Source of the DNA: Bog-756 sp963806455
Lineage (GTDB): Bacteria > Actinomycetota > Acidimicrobiia > Acidimicrobiales > RAAP-2
DNA length: 64,000 nt
NCBI GenBank assembly: GCA_963806455.1
Contig: CAWDXZ010000006.1
Span: forward strand, 1-64,000
Reading direction: 5' to 3'
Position numbers and translations under genes: made by a program. The notes below the pieces were generated by a model that had not been told where the DNA came from, did not search any database, and worked only from the letters and a program-made list of their open reading frames with translations. Positions 9,973 through 19,224 of this stretch are shown one piece after another. Every line of letters starts with the position of its first letter. Positions within the stretch are counted from its first letter, which is position 1.

Positions 9973-10653
9973 CTATGCGGGCTCGGTGACCAGCGCAGAC
10001 CGCAGGAGCTGGAGGATCTCATTCCTCCGCCGCACGAGGGACCGGGCCGTCGGTTCCTCCCCGAAGGCCCGGAGCACCTCGACCTCGGTGATCATGCCGA
10101 TCACCGTGGAATAGATGGCGAGGAGGAGCAACCGGGGCTCGTGCCGCCGCATGTGACCCGCGTCCATCTCGGCCTGGAGGAACTCCGACGCCCGGGCCAC
10201 CAGCGGGTCCAGCGCGGTGACGAGCCGGGTGGCGGCGGGTGGCCCCAGCCGCCCCGTCTCGCGCACGAGGCCGAGCAGCTGCGGACGCCGGGCCGCCAGT
10301 CGGAAGACGGACCGCACCACGGCCTCGATCCTCGCCCAGCCGGTGCCGGCCGTGGCGAGCGACTCCTCCAGCGCAACCGAGAGCTCGATGGCGCTGCGGT
10401 CGATGACCGCCTCGAGGAGCACCTCCTTGGAGGGGAACCAGTAGAGGATGGTCTGCTTGCGGATGTCGAGACCGTCAGCCAGGGCGTCGAGCGACGAGGC
10501 TTCGTACCCCCGGGCGGCGAAGGAGGCCAGGGCGGCATCGAGGATGCGCTCCGACGTGCTCACCCCGTCGGAGGCCGGGCCGGCGCGCGGGACGGGTCGG
10601 GGCCGCCCCCGATCGCGTCCGGTCGGCGCTGCGTCGATGCTCGACTTGCTCAC
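9973..10653 (-). CDS. TetR-family transcriptional regulator
   Basis: This 226-residue regulator has a TetR helix-turn-helix at about residues 33-80 (SERILDAALASFAARGYEAS, then DALADGLDIRKQTILYWFPS). A helical ligand-binding C-terminal domain follows. The first 30 residues are a low-complexity basic extension. The GTG start sits two bases from a perfect palindrome shared with the divergent reductase operon, so the protein very likely represses itself and that operon. Because the operon makes or modifies acyl lipids, an acyl-CoA ligand is a reasonable guess but not shown by the sequence. Confidence 0.9.
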   Translation of the reverse strand: MSKSSIDAAPTGRDRGRPRPVPRAGPASDGVSTSERILDAALASFAARGYEASSLDALADGLDIRKQTILYWFPSKEVLLEAVIDRSAIELSVALEESLATAGTGWARIEAVVRSVFRLAARRPQLLGLVRETGRLGPPAATRLVTALDPLVARASEFLQAEMDAGHMRRHEPRLLLLAIYSTVIGMITEVEVLRAFGEEPTARSLVRRRNEILQLLRSALVTEPA

Positions 10654-10654
10654 T

Positions 10655-10666
10655 TACCATATGGTA
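10655..10666. promoter_or_regulatory. Perfect palindrome TACCATATGGTA, candidate TetR operator
   Basis: This 12-base perfect dyad fills the 23-base gap between two divergent start codons (GTG 10653 on minus, GTG 10677 on plus). Its place next to a TetR gene makes it the likely operator. Both promoters must overlap it or the neighbouring coding ends. Confidence 0.65.
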
Positions 10667-10676
10667 GACAGATCCG

Positions 10677-13121
10677 GTGACCCGCGTCCGTGACGCCCTG
10701 GCCGGGCGGCAGTTCTTCATCACCGGCGCCACCGGGTTCCTGGGAACGGCCCTGGTCGAGCGGCTCTTGCGCACCGTGCCCGACAGCCGGGTGGTGCTGC
10801 TCATCCGTCCGGGGCGGCGCTCGACGGCGGCGCAGCGGGCCACCAAGGAGATCCTCAAGAACGACTGCTTCGACCGGCTCCGCCAGCTCCACGGTGACCA
10901 GTTCGAGGAGGCGGTCGGGGCCCGGGTGACGGCGGTGTCCGGCGACGTCTCGACCGACGGGCTGGGACTCGACGACGACGGCCTACAGGCCCTGTCCGAG
11001 TGCGACGTCGTGGTGCACTCGGCCGCCGCCGTCAGCTTCGACTCCCCCCTCGACACGGCGGTCGAGGTCAATCTGCTCGGACCCTCCCGGGTGGCGGAGG
11101 TGGTGGCGGCGGCCCGTCGCCGCGCCCACGGCCAGGGCCGGGCCGGGCCGCGGCACTTCCTGCCGGTCTCGACGGCCTATGTGGCCGGGACCCACCAAGG
11201 CGAGGCCCGGGAGGAGCTGCTCGACGGCAACCCCTTCGCCATAGAGGTCGACTGGCGGGCCGAGGTCGGTGCCGCCCGGCGCCAGCGGGGGGACACCGAG
11301 GCCGCCTCCCGTCAGCCCGGCCGCCTGGCCACGTTCATGAAGGAAGCCCGGAGCGAGCTCGGTGCGGCCGGCCTTCACCTACTGGCCGAGCGGGCCGAGC
11401 GGTTGCGCGAGGACTGGGTCAAGAAGCACATGGTCGAGGTGGGCCAGGCTCGGGCGCAGTCCCTCGGCTGGCCCGACGCCTATCCCTACACCAAGGCCCT
11501 CGGAGAGCGGGCCCTCGTGTCCCAGTTCGCCGACACCGTGCCGATGACCATCATCCGCCCCTCGATCATCGAGTCCGCCCTGGCCGAGCCGCGACCGGGG
11601 TGGATCCGCGGGTTCCGCATGGCCGAGCCGATCATCGTCTCCTATGCCCGGGGGCTCCTGCGCGAGTTCCCGGGCGTACCCGAAGGGGTGACCGACGTCA
11701 TCCCGGTGGACCTGGTGGTGGCGGCCATCCTGGTCGTGGCGGGCGAGGCACTCCTCGCCCCGGACGACGCCTACGGGGGACCGAGCGTCTACCACGTGGC
11801 CTCCGGCGTGCGAAACCCGTTCCGGTACGGCCGGCTGGTCGAGCTGGTGCAGGGCTGGTTCACCGAGCATCCCCTGTATGACGCCGAGGGCCAGCCCATC
11901 GTGGTACCGGCCTGGTCCTTCCCGGGTCGGGGGCGGGTGCAGCGACAGCTGACCCGGGCCAGCAGGGCCATGGCCCTGGCCGAGAGGGTGGCCGGGTCCC
12001 TGCCCATCCGAGGACGCCGGGCGGACTGGATGGCCGCCCTCGAGGAGCGCCACCTCCTGGCCGACCGAGCCCTCGGCTATGTCGAGCTCTACGGGGCCTA
12101 CACCGAGACGGAGGCCCGCTACCGGGTCGACCGCCTGCTGGCCCTGTGGGACGGCCTGGACGACGACGACCGGGACACCTTCTGCTTCGACCCGGCCGCC
12201 GTCGACTGGGTGACCTATGTCCGGGACATCCACCTGCCCTCCGTCATCGAGCATGCCCGGGTACGCACCAGCCCCACCCGGTCGAGACAACCGTCGCGGT
12301 CCGACCGGTCCCGCCGTGCCATCCTCTCCCCCGATCGCCACCTGGCCGCCTTCGACCTCGAGAACACCCTCATCGCCTCCAACGTCGTCGACTCCTACGC
12401 CTGGTTGGCCTCGCGCCACCTGCCCGCCACCGAGCGGGTGGCGTTCATCGCCGACCTGATCCGTGAGGCACCGTCCCTGCTGGCCCTCGACCGTCGGGAC
12501 CGCGGCGACTTCCTCCGCTCCTTCTACCGGCGCTACGAGGGCGCCCAGGTCGACCGGCTGCGCCACGATGCGTGGGAGCTCTTCCACCATCTGCTCCTGG
12601 CCAAGTCGTTCCCCGAGGGCATCGCCCGCGTGCGACGGCACCGCGCCCTCGGCCACCGGACCATCCTCATCACCGGCGCCCTCGACCTGGTGGTCGAACC
12701 GCTGCGACCGCTGTTCGACGACATCGTCTGCGCCCGCCTCGGCCAGGTCGACGGCCGGTTCACGGGCCGGCTCGAGGAGCTGCCGCCCATCGGCGAGGCC
12801 CGGGCCCTGGTCCTGGCCGACTACGCCGAGGCCGAGGGTCTGCGCCTCGACGAGTCCATGGCCTACGCCGACTCGGCCAGCGACCTGCCCATGCTGGAGG
12901 CCGTCGGGTTCCCGGTCGCCGTCAATCCGGAGACCAAGCTGGCCGCCATCGCCCGGCGCCGGGGGTGGCACGTCGAGCACTGGCACAAGGTGGAGGGGGG
13001 CGCCGCGCCGGTCCTGCCCCTCGGCCCGGTCGACCGGCGCACCTCCGGCGGTCGGCACCCGGCCGCCGGCATCTTCCCCGGCGCCCGGTCCCGGCACCCA
13101 CTGGGAGCCTCCGGCCGGTGA
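10677..13121 (+). CDS. Fatty acyl-CoA reductase-like SDR fused to HAD-IB hydrolase
   Basis: The N-terminal half of this 814-residue protein is an extended SDR of the NAD-binding-4/fatty acyl-CoA reductase type. It has nucleotide-binding TGATGFLG (residues 16-23) and the catalytic YPYTK near 270. Such enzymes reduce acyl-CoA or acyl-carrier substrates to aldehydes or alcohols. The C-terminal 260 residues are a HAD subfamily IB (SerB-like) hydrolase: FDLENTL at 559-565, LITGAL, and YADSASDLPML near 750. The usual second Asp of DxD is Glu562. First gene of a four-gene operon; its TGA overlaps the next GTG. An acyl-CoA reductase role is the best inference; the HAD substrate is unknown. Confidence 0.85.
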   Translation: MTRVRDALAGRQFFITGATGFLGTALVERLLRTVPDSRVVLLIRPGRRSTAAQRATKEILKNDCFDRLRQLHGDQFEEAVGARVTAVSGDVSTDGLGLDDDGLQALSECDVVVHSAAAVSFDSPLDTAVEVNLLGPSRVAEVVAAARRRAHGQGRAGPRHFLPVSTAYVAGTHQGEAREELLDGNPFAIEVDWRAEVGAARRQRGDTEAASRQPGRLATFMKEARSELGAAGLHLLAERAERLREDWVKKHMVEVGQARAQSLGWPDAYPYTKALGERALVSQFADTVPMTIIRPSIIESALAEPRPGWIRGFRMAEPIIVSYARGLLREFPGVPEGVTDVIPVDLVVAAILVVAGEALLAPDDAYGGPSVYHVASGVRNPFRYGRLVELVQGWFTEHPLYDAEGQPIVVPAWSFPGRGRVQRQLTRASRAMALAERVAGSLPIRGRRADWMAALEERHLLADRALGYVELYGAYTETEARYRVDRLLALWDGLDDDDRDTFCFDPAAVDWVTYVRDIHLPSVIEHARVRTSPTRSRQPSRSDRSRRAILSPDRHLAAFDLENTLIASNVVDSYAWLASRHLPATERVAFIADLIREAPSLLALDRRDRGDFLRSFYRRYEGAQVDRLRHDAWELFHHLLLAKSFPEGIARVRRHRALGHRTILITGALDLVVEPLRPLFDDIVCARLGQVDGRFTGRLEELPPIGEARALVLADYAEAEGLRLDESMAYADSASDLPMLEAVGFPVAVNPETKLAAIARRRGWHVEHWHKVEGGAAPVLPLGPVDRRTSGGRHPAAGIFPGARSRHPLGASGR

Positions 13122-14354
13122 AGGCCCTCGTCCTCGAGCGGAACCTGCCCCGGTTCGCCGCCTCGCGGGTGGTCTCGCTCCTCGGCTCGGGAAGGGGCGC
13201 CGGCGTCGGCCCGCTGGAGCTGCTCGACGTCGAGGTCCCCGAGCCACCGGGCGAGGGGTGGGACCACCTGCGCCCCCTCCTCTCCGGCATCTGCGGGTCG
13301 GACCTGGCCACGCTGGACGGGCGCAGCTCGCGCTACTTCGAGGACATGGTCAGCTTCCCCTTCGTCCCCGGTCACGAAGTGGTCGGGGTCCTCGAGGGTG
13401 GGGGCACCGACCATGCCGGCCGCACTCTCGAGCCCGGGACGCGGGCCGTCATCGAGCCCGTCCTCGGGTGTGCCCCCCGCCACATCAGCCCGCCCTGCCC
13501 GTACTGCGCCGGCGGTCACACCGGCCTGTGCGGGAACGTGGCCTTCGGGGAGATCGCCCCCGGGCTCCAAACCGGCTATTGCGCCGACACCGGCGGGCGG
13601 GTGGTCGGCCGCCGGGCTGGTCGCCCACCGCTCCCAGCTCCACCAGGTCCCCGACACCTTCAGCGACGAGGACGCGGTGATGGTCGAGCCGACCGCCTGC
13701 GCCGTGCATGCCGTGCTGTCGGCCGCCATCGAGACCGAGGCCATCGTGGCCGTCATCGGGGCCGGCACCCTGGGCCTGACCGTCGTGGCCGCCCTCAGCC
13801 ACCTCGTGCGGCCGCACATCCCGACGACGGTGATGGTCGGGGCGAAGTACCCGCACCAGCGCCGGCTGGCCGAGACCCTGGGGGCCGACGCCGCCGTGGT
13901 CCCCGATCAGCTGGGCAGAGCGGTGCGCCGCCGCTCGCGGTCCCTCGTCCTGGCGGGCCGCCTGACCGACGGCGCCGACGTAGTCTTCGACTGCGTCGGC
14001 AGTGCGGCATCCCTGGACGAGTCCTTGGCCATGGTGCGCCCACGCGGAAGGGTGGTGCTCGTCGGGATGCCCGGCCGGGTCTCGGTCGACCTGGCCCCGC
14101 TGTGGCACCGCGAGCTGACCCTGGTCGGCTCCTACACCTACGGGGTCGACCCGCCCCCCGACTCGTCCCGGCCGGGGCGCACGTTCGAGCAGGCCATCGG
14201 CCTGGTCGCCGAGGCCGGGCTCGGGTCCCTGGTGAGCGCCACCTACCCCATCGAGCGCTACGAGGAGGCGATCGCCCACGCCGGTTCGGCCGGCCGCCGG
14301 GGCGCGGTCAAGGTGGCGTTCGACCTCCGCCGCCGGAAAGGAAGCAACCGATGA
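13118..14354 (+). CDS. Zinc-dependent alcohol dehydrogenase (MDR family), one frameshift
   Basis: The GTG at 13118 overlaps the preceding stop (GTGA). The product shows the GroES-like zinc domain with ICGSDLATL and the FVPGHEVVGVL motif, and a Cys-rich structural zinc loop (CAPRHI, CPYC, GLC). A Rossmann domain follows with VIGAGTLGLTVVAAL. It would be about 411 residues, an NAD(P)-dependent alcohol or polyol dehydrogenase. The frame shifts once near 13590-13605, in the G-rich GGCGGGCGGGTGG; joined, the family pattern DTGG-WS-LVAHRSQL is restored, so a single extra base is likely. It may interconvert the alcohol/aldehyde products of the neighbouring reductase. It overlaps the next gene by ATGA. 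Confidence 0.8.
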
Positions 14355-15940
14355 GCCCGAGGCCCGGATTCGTCCTCGACGTCGACCGCTCCACCCCGCC
14401 GACGCTCTTCTGGCGCGGCGAGCGATTCACCCTCGAGCGGCTGCCCGAGGGGAGCCGGGTCATCTATGCCCCCGAGCCCATGGAGCCCCTGGCGGACGCG
14501 GGCGCCGCCGTCCGGGCCACGCTCATCAACCCGGTCGGCGACCAGGAGCCCCTGCCGGCACAGCTGCGAGCCGGCATGAAGCTGACGATCGCCTTCGACG
14601 ACATCTCCCTGCCCCTCCCGCCGATGGAGCGACCCGACATCCGCCAGCTGGTCATCGAGCAGGTCCTCGACATGGCGGCCGAGGCCGGTGTGGACGACGT
14701 CCAGCTCATCGTGGCGCTGGCCCTCCACCGGCGGATGACCGAATCGGAGCTCCGTCACGCCCTCGGCGACCGCATCTACGACGCCTTCGCCCCCAACGGT
14801 CTGCTGACCCAGCACGACGCCGAGGACCCGGCCGCACTGGTCCACCTCGGCCAGACCGACCAGGGCGAGGAGGTGGAGATCAACCGGCGCGCCGCCGAGA
14901 GCGACCTCCTGGTCTATGTCAACATCAACCTGGTGGCCATGGACGGCGGCCACAAGAGCGTCGCCACCGGCCTGGCCAGCTACCGGAGCCTGCGCCACCA
15001 CCACAACCCGCTGACCATGCAGCGCAGCCGATCGTTCATGGACCAGCACCGATCGGAACTGCACTCGTCGAACTGGCGGATGGGACGCCTCATCGCCGAC
15101 AGCGGTGTCAACGTGTTCCAGGTGGAGACCACCCTCAACAACGAGACCTTCCCGCCGGCCTTCGGCTTCCTGCAAAAGCGCGAGTGGGAGTGGGGCGTGC
15201 GCGACCGGCTCGGCTACCTGGCCTCCTCGAAGGCGCTGGAGCACACCCCGGACCGCTACGCCCGCCAGATCTTCCACTCGGTCAAGGCCCCCCACCGGAT
15301 GACCTCGGTCCAGGCCGGCGAGGTGGAAGCGGTGCACAAGTTGACCACCGACAACGTGTGGGCCCAGCAGGGCGTGGCGGTGGCCGGCCAGACCGACATC
15401 CTCACCATGGGCCTGCCGTATATCGGTCCCTACAACGTCAACTCGATCCTCAACCCCATCCTGGTGGCCTGTCTCGGGCTCGGGTACTTCTTCAATCTCT
15501 ACCGTGGAAAACCCCTAGTGAGGGAAGGTGGGGTGGTCATCATGACCCACCCCACCCCGTGGGAGTTCAACCCGGTCCACCATCCGAGCTACATCGACTT
15601 CTTCGAGCAGGTCCTGAGCGAGACGACCGATCCGATCGAGGTGGCCGACCGGTTCGAGGAGTCCTACGCCACCGATCCCTGGTACATCCACCTCTACCGC
15701 ACCGGGCACGCCTATCACGGCGTCCATCCGTTCTACATGTGGTACTGGTGCGCCCATGCCCTGCAGCACCTCGGTGCGGTGATCATCGTCGGAGGTGACG
15801 AGGCGGCAGTGCACCGCCTCGGGTTCCGGGCGGCGTCCACCTTGCCGGACGCGCTCGAGATGGCCTCCGACACGGTAGGCCCCTCCCCCTCGCTCACCCA
15901 TCTCCACTGCCCTCCGATCCTCATGGCGGACGTCCAGTGA
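14351..15940 (+). CDS. LarA-like (lactate racemase N-terminal domain, DUF2088) protein
   Basis: The N-terminal 220 residues of this 529-residue protein resemble LarA, the nickel-pincer lactate racemase: AFDDISLP (Asp83/84), ALHRRMT (His126), LTQHDAED, EINRRAAESDLLVYV, DGGHKSVATGL (Lys202, in the place of the cofactor-binding Lys) and HHH at 216-218. The C-terminal 300 residues are longer than LarA's and I cannot assign a domain. If the cofactor is bound, it would do hydride-transfer chemistry at a hydroxy-acid or alcohol carbon. No larB, larC or larE is in the window, so the cofactor would have to be made elsewhere. It overlaps both neighbours by four bases. Confidence 0.8.
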   Translation: MSPRPGFVLDVDRSTPPTLFWRGERFTLERLPEGSRVIYAPEPMEPLADAGAAVRATLINPVGDQEPLPAQLRAGMKLTIAFDDISLPLPPMERPDIRQLVIEQVLDMAAEAGVDDVQLIVALALHRRMTESELRHALGDRIYDAFAPNGLLTQHDAEDPAALVHLGQTDQGEEVEINRRAAESDLLVYVNINLVAMDGGHKSVATGLASYRSLRHHHNPLTMQRSRSFMDQHRSELHSSNWRMGRLIADSGVNVFQVETTLNNETFPPAFGFLQKREWEWGVRDRLGYLASSKALEHTPDRYARQIFHSVKAPHRMTSVQAGEVEAVHKLTTDNVWAQQGVAVAGQTDILTMGLPYIGPYNVNSILNPILVACLGLGYFFNLYRGKPLVREGGVVIMTHPTPWEFNPVHHPSYIDFFEQVLSETTDPIEVADRFEESYATDPWYIHLYRTGHAYHGVHPFYMWYWCAHALQHLGAVIIVGGDEAAVHRLGFRAASTLPDALEMASDTVGPSPSLTHLHCPPILMADVQ

Positions 15941-16992
15941 CACCGGGGAGGGGGACCTCGAACTCGCTGCGGAGCCGGCGGGCGGTGCAGACCGACGCCC
16001 TGCTCGGCCGCGGGGACCGAGGCGGCCCGCCGCACCGGCTGGCCCGGCTGCGCTCACTGGCACCGTCGTCGATGGTGTCTCGACTCGGCCGGGTCCCCTT
16101 CCCGCTCGCCCCGCCCAACTGGCCCGAGTCGGTGCCCCGCCCCCCGGCCGAACCCGAGGTGGGCACCAACTACGACACCGCCTGGTCGCGTCGGTACCCG
16201 GTCCGCCTGGCCCGGGCGGTCGTCCTCGACAACGTGGCCCGCCCCGTAGCCCGCCTGGTGGCCTCCCCGCTGATCCGGGGAGACGAGGGCCTCAAGGACG
16301 TCGAGACGCCGGTGATCTTCGCCGCCAATCACGCCAGCCATGCCGACACCCCCTTGCTGTTGTCCTGTCTGCCCCTCCGGTTCCGTCATCGCACGGTGGT
16401 GGCGGCGGCGGCCGACTATTTCTTCGACCGCACATGGAAGGCGGACGTATGGTCCTTCCTCCTGGCCGTCATCCCGTTCGAGCGCACCAAGATCAACCGG
16501 CGCTCGGCCGACCTGGCCGCCGAGCTTCTGGCCGACGGATGGAACCTGGTGATCTTCCCCGAGGGCGGCCGATCGCCGGACGGATGGGCGCAGCAGTTCC
16601 GTCCGGCCAGCGCCGCCTACCTGGCGGTCCGCACCGGCCGACCGGTGGTCCCCATCCATCTGGCCGGCACGCGTGACCTCCTCCCGAAGGGACGCCGGGG
16701 CATCCGCCGCGCCCGGACGACCGTCACCTTCGACACCCCGCTCTGGCCGGACGAGGGCGAGGACGCCCGCCGGTTCGGGGTGCGTATCGAGGCGGCGGTG
16801 GCCACCATGGCCAGCGAGGCCCGCTCCGACTGGTGGACGGCACGACAGCAGGCGGCGGCGGGGACCACACCGCCACTGCAGGGACCCGATGCCTCCGCCT
16901 GGCGCCGCTCATGGGCGCTGCCGCCCACGCCGGGTCGGAGCCCTGGCCAAGATCGCCCCGAATGGCCCCGGCGGGACCGCTCATCGGCGTGA
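15937..16992 (+). CDS. 1-acyl-glycerol-3-phosphate acyltransferase-like protein (PlsC family)
   Basis: The 351-residue protein carries the acyltransferase HX4D motif as NHASHAD (His132, Asp137), the FPEGGRSPDG substrate motif near 208 and PVVPIHLAG. About 100 residues precede the catalytic core and the C-terminal tail is Pro/Arg rich. It should move an acyl group from acyl-CoA or acyl-ACP onto a glycerol phosphate or similar alcohol at the membrane. GTG 15937 overlaps the preceding TGA. Last gene of the TetR-linked operon; 68 bases separate it from the convergent gatD. Confidence 0.85.
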   Translation: MTPGRGTSNSLRSRRAVQTDALLGRGDRGGPPHRLARLRSLAPSSMVSRLGRVPFPLAPPNWPESVPRPPAEPEVGTNYDTAWSRRYPVRLARAVVLDNVARPVARLVASPLIRGDEGLKDVETPVIFAANHASHADTPLLLSCLPLRFRHRTVVAAAADYFFDRTWKADVWSFLLAVIPFERTKINRRSADLAAELLADGWNLVIFPEGGRSPDGWAQQFRPASAAYLAVRTGRPVVPIHLAGTRDLLPKGRRGIRRARTTVTFDTPLWPDEGEDARRFGVRIEAAVATMASEARSDWWTARQQAAAGTTPPLQGPDASAWRRSWALPPTPGRSPGQDRPEWPRRDRSSA

Positions 16993-17060
16993 GCCGGCGG
17001 GCAAGCCGGGTCGGGTGGTGAGCCGGGGGACGGCATGCCCCGGTCAGCCCGGCCCGGGCG

Positions 17061-17864
17061 TCAGCTGCCCGAGCGGCGGAGCCGTCGGAGCAGCCGGCCG
17101 GCCCGGCCTTCGTCGACGGCGGACACGCGCTCCCGGCGGAGGGCCTCCACGTCCCCGTCGTCCAGCGGGTCGAGCGCCGTCGGAGCGGTTCCCGGCGGCA
17201 CCAGCGCCCACCCGAGCAGCAGGTCGGCCAGGGTGACGTTGCGGGCCAGCACCGGCCCATGGAGGTAGGTCCCGAAGACGCGGTCGGACCACGCCCCTTC
17301 GGTGCGGTCGCCGGTCCCGTTGCCCACACCTCGGAGCACCCGGGCCACCGCCTTCGACTTCAGGCCGAGCGCGGTTCGCCCACCATGGTTCTCGAACCCG
17401 GTCAGCGGGGGCAGCGGCCGGCCCGACGGCAGCCGTGGCGCCTCGGGGGTGACCGAGGCCAGCAGCTCGCCGACGGCACGCGCCCCGCTGGCCTTGGCGG
17501 TGGTCACGTCGAGGAGCCCGAGGCCGTCGTGGGGCCGTCCGGCGCGATCGGGGAAGGAATGGCCGAGCAGCTGGTAGCCGGCACAGACGCCCAGGACGAC
17601 CGCCCCCTGCCCCACGGCACGGCCGAAGGCGGCGTCCGCCCGGAGCGCCTCGGCCGCCCGCACCTGGGGGCCGTCCTCGCCCCCGCCGATGCAGTAGAGG
17701 TCGGCGGTGGGGAGCGGTCGACCCGATTCGGCCTGGATGAGCTCGGTGTCGATGCCGCGCCATGACGCCCGGCGGGCCAGGACCACCCCGTTGCCCCCGT
17801 CCCCGTAGGTGCCGAGGAGGTCGGGATAGACCACGGCGATGGCCAGCGAGGAGTCACGGCCCAT
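17061..17864 (-). CDS. gatD: Lipid II isoglutaminyl synthase glutaminase subunit GatD
   Basis: This 267-residue class I (CobB/CobQ-like) glutamine amidotransferase has nucleophile Cys94 in VLGVCAGYQLLG and His202 in GTYLHGPVL. It hydrolyses glutamine and passes ammonia to MurT, which amidates the D-glutamate of the lipid II stem peptide. The ATG at 17864 lies inside the end of murT (11-base overlap), giving coupled translation and the expected MurT-GatD pairing. Confidence 0.93.
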   Translation of the reverse strand: MGRDSSLAIAVVYPDLLGTYGDGGNGVVLARRASWRGIDTELIQAESGRPLPTADLYCIGGGEDGPQVRAAEALRADAAFGRAVGQGAVVLGVCAGYQLLGHSFPDRAGRPHDGLGLLDVTTAKASGARAVGELLASVTPEAPRLPSGRPLPPLTGFENHGGRTALGLKSKAVARVLRGVGNGTGDRTEGAWSDRVFGTYLHGPVLARNVTLADLLLGWALVPPGTAPTALDPLDDGDVEALRRERVSAVDEGRAGRLLRRLRRSGS

Positions 17865-19224
17865 GGCGCTCCAGCCGCGTGCGAGCCTCGGCGAAGGCCG
17901 TGTAGTTGCCGAGGAACTCGATTCCCGACAAGGCCGGCGCGGCGTCGTGGCCGAGCGCCCGGTCGACGGCGGCCACCGGATCGGCCACGACCGTGCACGG
18001 TACCTCGGCGTAGTGCAGCCGCACGGCCAGATCGAGCCGCCGGTCTCCGGTCGCCACCACCGTCCGGCCGGCGAGCCGCTCGAAGGGGACGTCCCACAGC
18101 CAACTGGTGTCGTGGCCGTCGGCGACGCGGGCGTTGATCGACAGCACGACCGGTGCCGGACCACCCTCCTCGAGGAGGTCGAAGATGGCGGCCCAGCCGG
18201 CCGGGTTCTTGGCCAGCAGGAGCCGCACGGGACGACCTCGGCGGGTGGCCGACGAGAACCGGCCGGCCACCTCGTCGACACCGGCTAGGCGGTCGAGAGC
18301 CCGCACCACCGAGCGACGCCACTCCGCCCCCGCCCCGGTGTCCGTGACGCCGGTGATGAGTGAGGCGCCCACCGCGGCCATGACCGCGTTGGCCCGGTTG
18401 AACTGCCCCGGCAGCCCGATGTCCATGGGGTGGCGTGACCCGTCACTCAGGACCAGGACCGACCCTTCGACCCAGGCATCCCGGCTCGGCCGGGAGAAGG
18501 TGCACCGTTCGCAGGCCCAGCCGCCGTCGGCGTCGAACACGATCCGCCCCTCACAGGCGGGGCACCCGACGGCGTCGTTGCGCCACACCTGCCCGGCTCC
18601 GACCCACCGGACCATCGGGGCGGTCGAGGCGGCCCACACCACCATCGGATCGTCGGCATTGGCCACCACCACGGTCGGGGCCCCGCCTGCCCCCTCCCCC
18701 GGGGGGATCCGGGGGAGGGCTCCGAACGCCGCCCGCCACCGCTCGACCAGCATCCTCACCTCGGAGATCCGGTCGAGCTGGTCTCGCGACAGGTTGAGCA
18801 GGACCACCACCCGCGGGCAGGTGTCCACCATGATCCGAGCGAGGTACCCCTCGTCGACCTCGAGCACCGCCGGCGAGTCCCGGACCGAGCCGACCATGGC
18901 GGCGACATGGCCGGCCGGCATGTTGGCCCCGGTGTGGTTGGAGACGACCGGCGGTCCGGCGCTGTCGCCGAGAGCCGCCGCCAGCATCCTGGTCGTCGTG
19001 GTCTTGCCGTTGGTGCCGGTCACCAGGGCCACCCGGCGGCCGCTGGCCAGTGTGGCGAGGAGCCCCGGGTCGAGGGACAGCCCGACCCGGCCGCCGGCCA
19101 CCGTGCCGCTCCCCCGGCCGAGCGCCCGTGACAGCCAGTTGGACACCGTGACCGCCCGTGCGGCCACGGCCGCCCGCGGCGGCAGGTCGCGCCGGCCCGG
19201 GCCACCGGCCAGGGCGGCCGTCAC
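17854..19224 (-). CDS. murT: Lipid II isoglutaminyl synthase subunit MurT
   Basis: The 456-residue Mur-ligase-like protein binds ATP through TGTNGKTTT (residues 69-77). It carries the MurT four-cysteine zinc ribbon inserted in the central domain (Cys221, 224, 238, 241), and the C-terminal DUF1727 domain is present (LLLAKNPAGW). With GatD it turns D-glutamate of lipid II into D-isoglutamine in the cytoplasm, a step needed for proper cross-linking in many Gram-positive bacteria. The GTG at 19224 is chosen because it overlaps the upstream stop (GTGA); the frame stays open further upstream without homology. Confidence 0.93.
   Translation of the reverse strand: MTAALAGGPGRRDLPPRAAVAARAVTVSNWLSRALGRGSGTVAGGRVGLSLDPGLLATLASGRRVALVTGTNGKTTTTRMLAAALGDSAGPPVVSNHTGANMPAGHVAAMVGSVRDSPAVLEVDEGYLARIMVDTCPRVVVLLNLSRDQLDRISEVRMLVERWRAAFGALPRIPPGEGAGGAPTVVVANADDPMVVWAASTAPMVRWVGAGQVWRNDAVGCPACEGRIVFDADGGWACERCTFSRPSRDAWVEGSVLVLSDGSRHPMDIGLPGQFNRANAVMAAVGASLITGVTDTGAGAEWRRSVVRALDRLAGVDEVAGRFSSATRRGRPVRLLLAKNPAGWAAIFDLLEEGGPAPVVLSINARVADGHDTSWLWDVPFERLAGRTVVATGDRRLDLAVRLHYAEVPCTVVADPVAAVDRALGHDAAPALSGIEFLGNYTAFAEARTRLERHGP

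Noticed and set aside
12572..15940. A single 1,122-codon frame through three genes
   Set aside because: It merges a shadow of the reductase gene, the first part of the dehydrogenase, a frameshifted stretch and the LarA-like gene; GTGA and ATGA overlaps and homology show separate genes.
16993..17060. Possible terminator between the PlsC gene and gatD
   Set aside because: Several short GC dyads occur but none has a clear stem with a T run, so no specific site is called.
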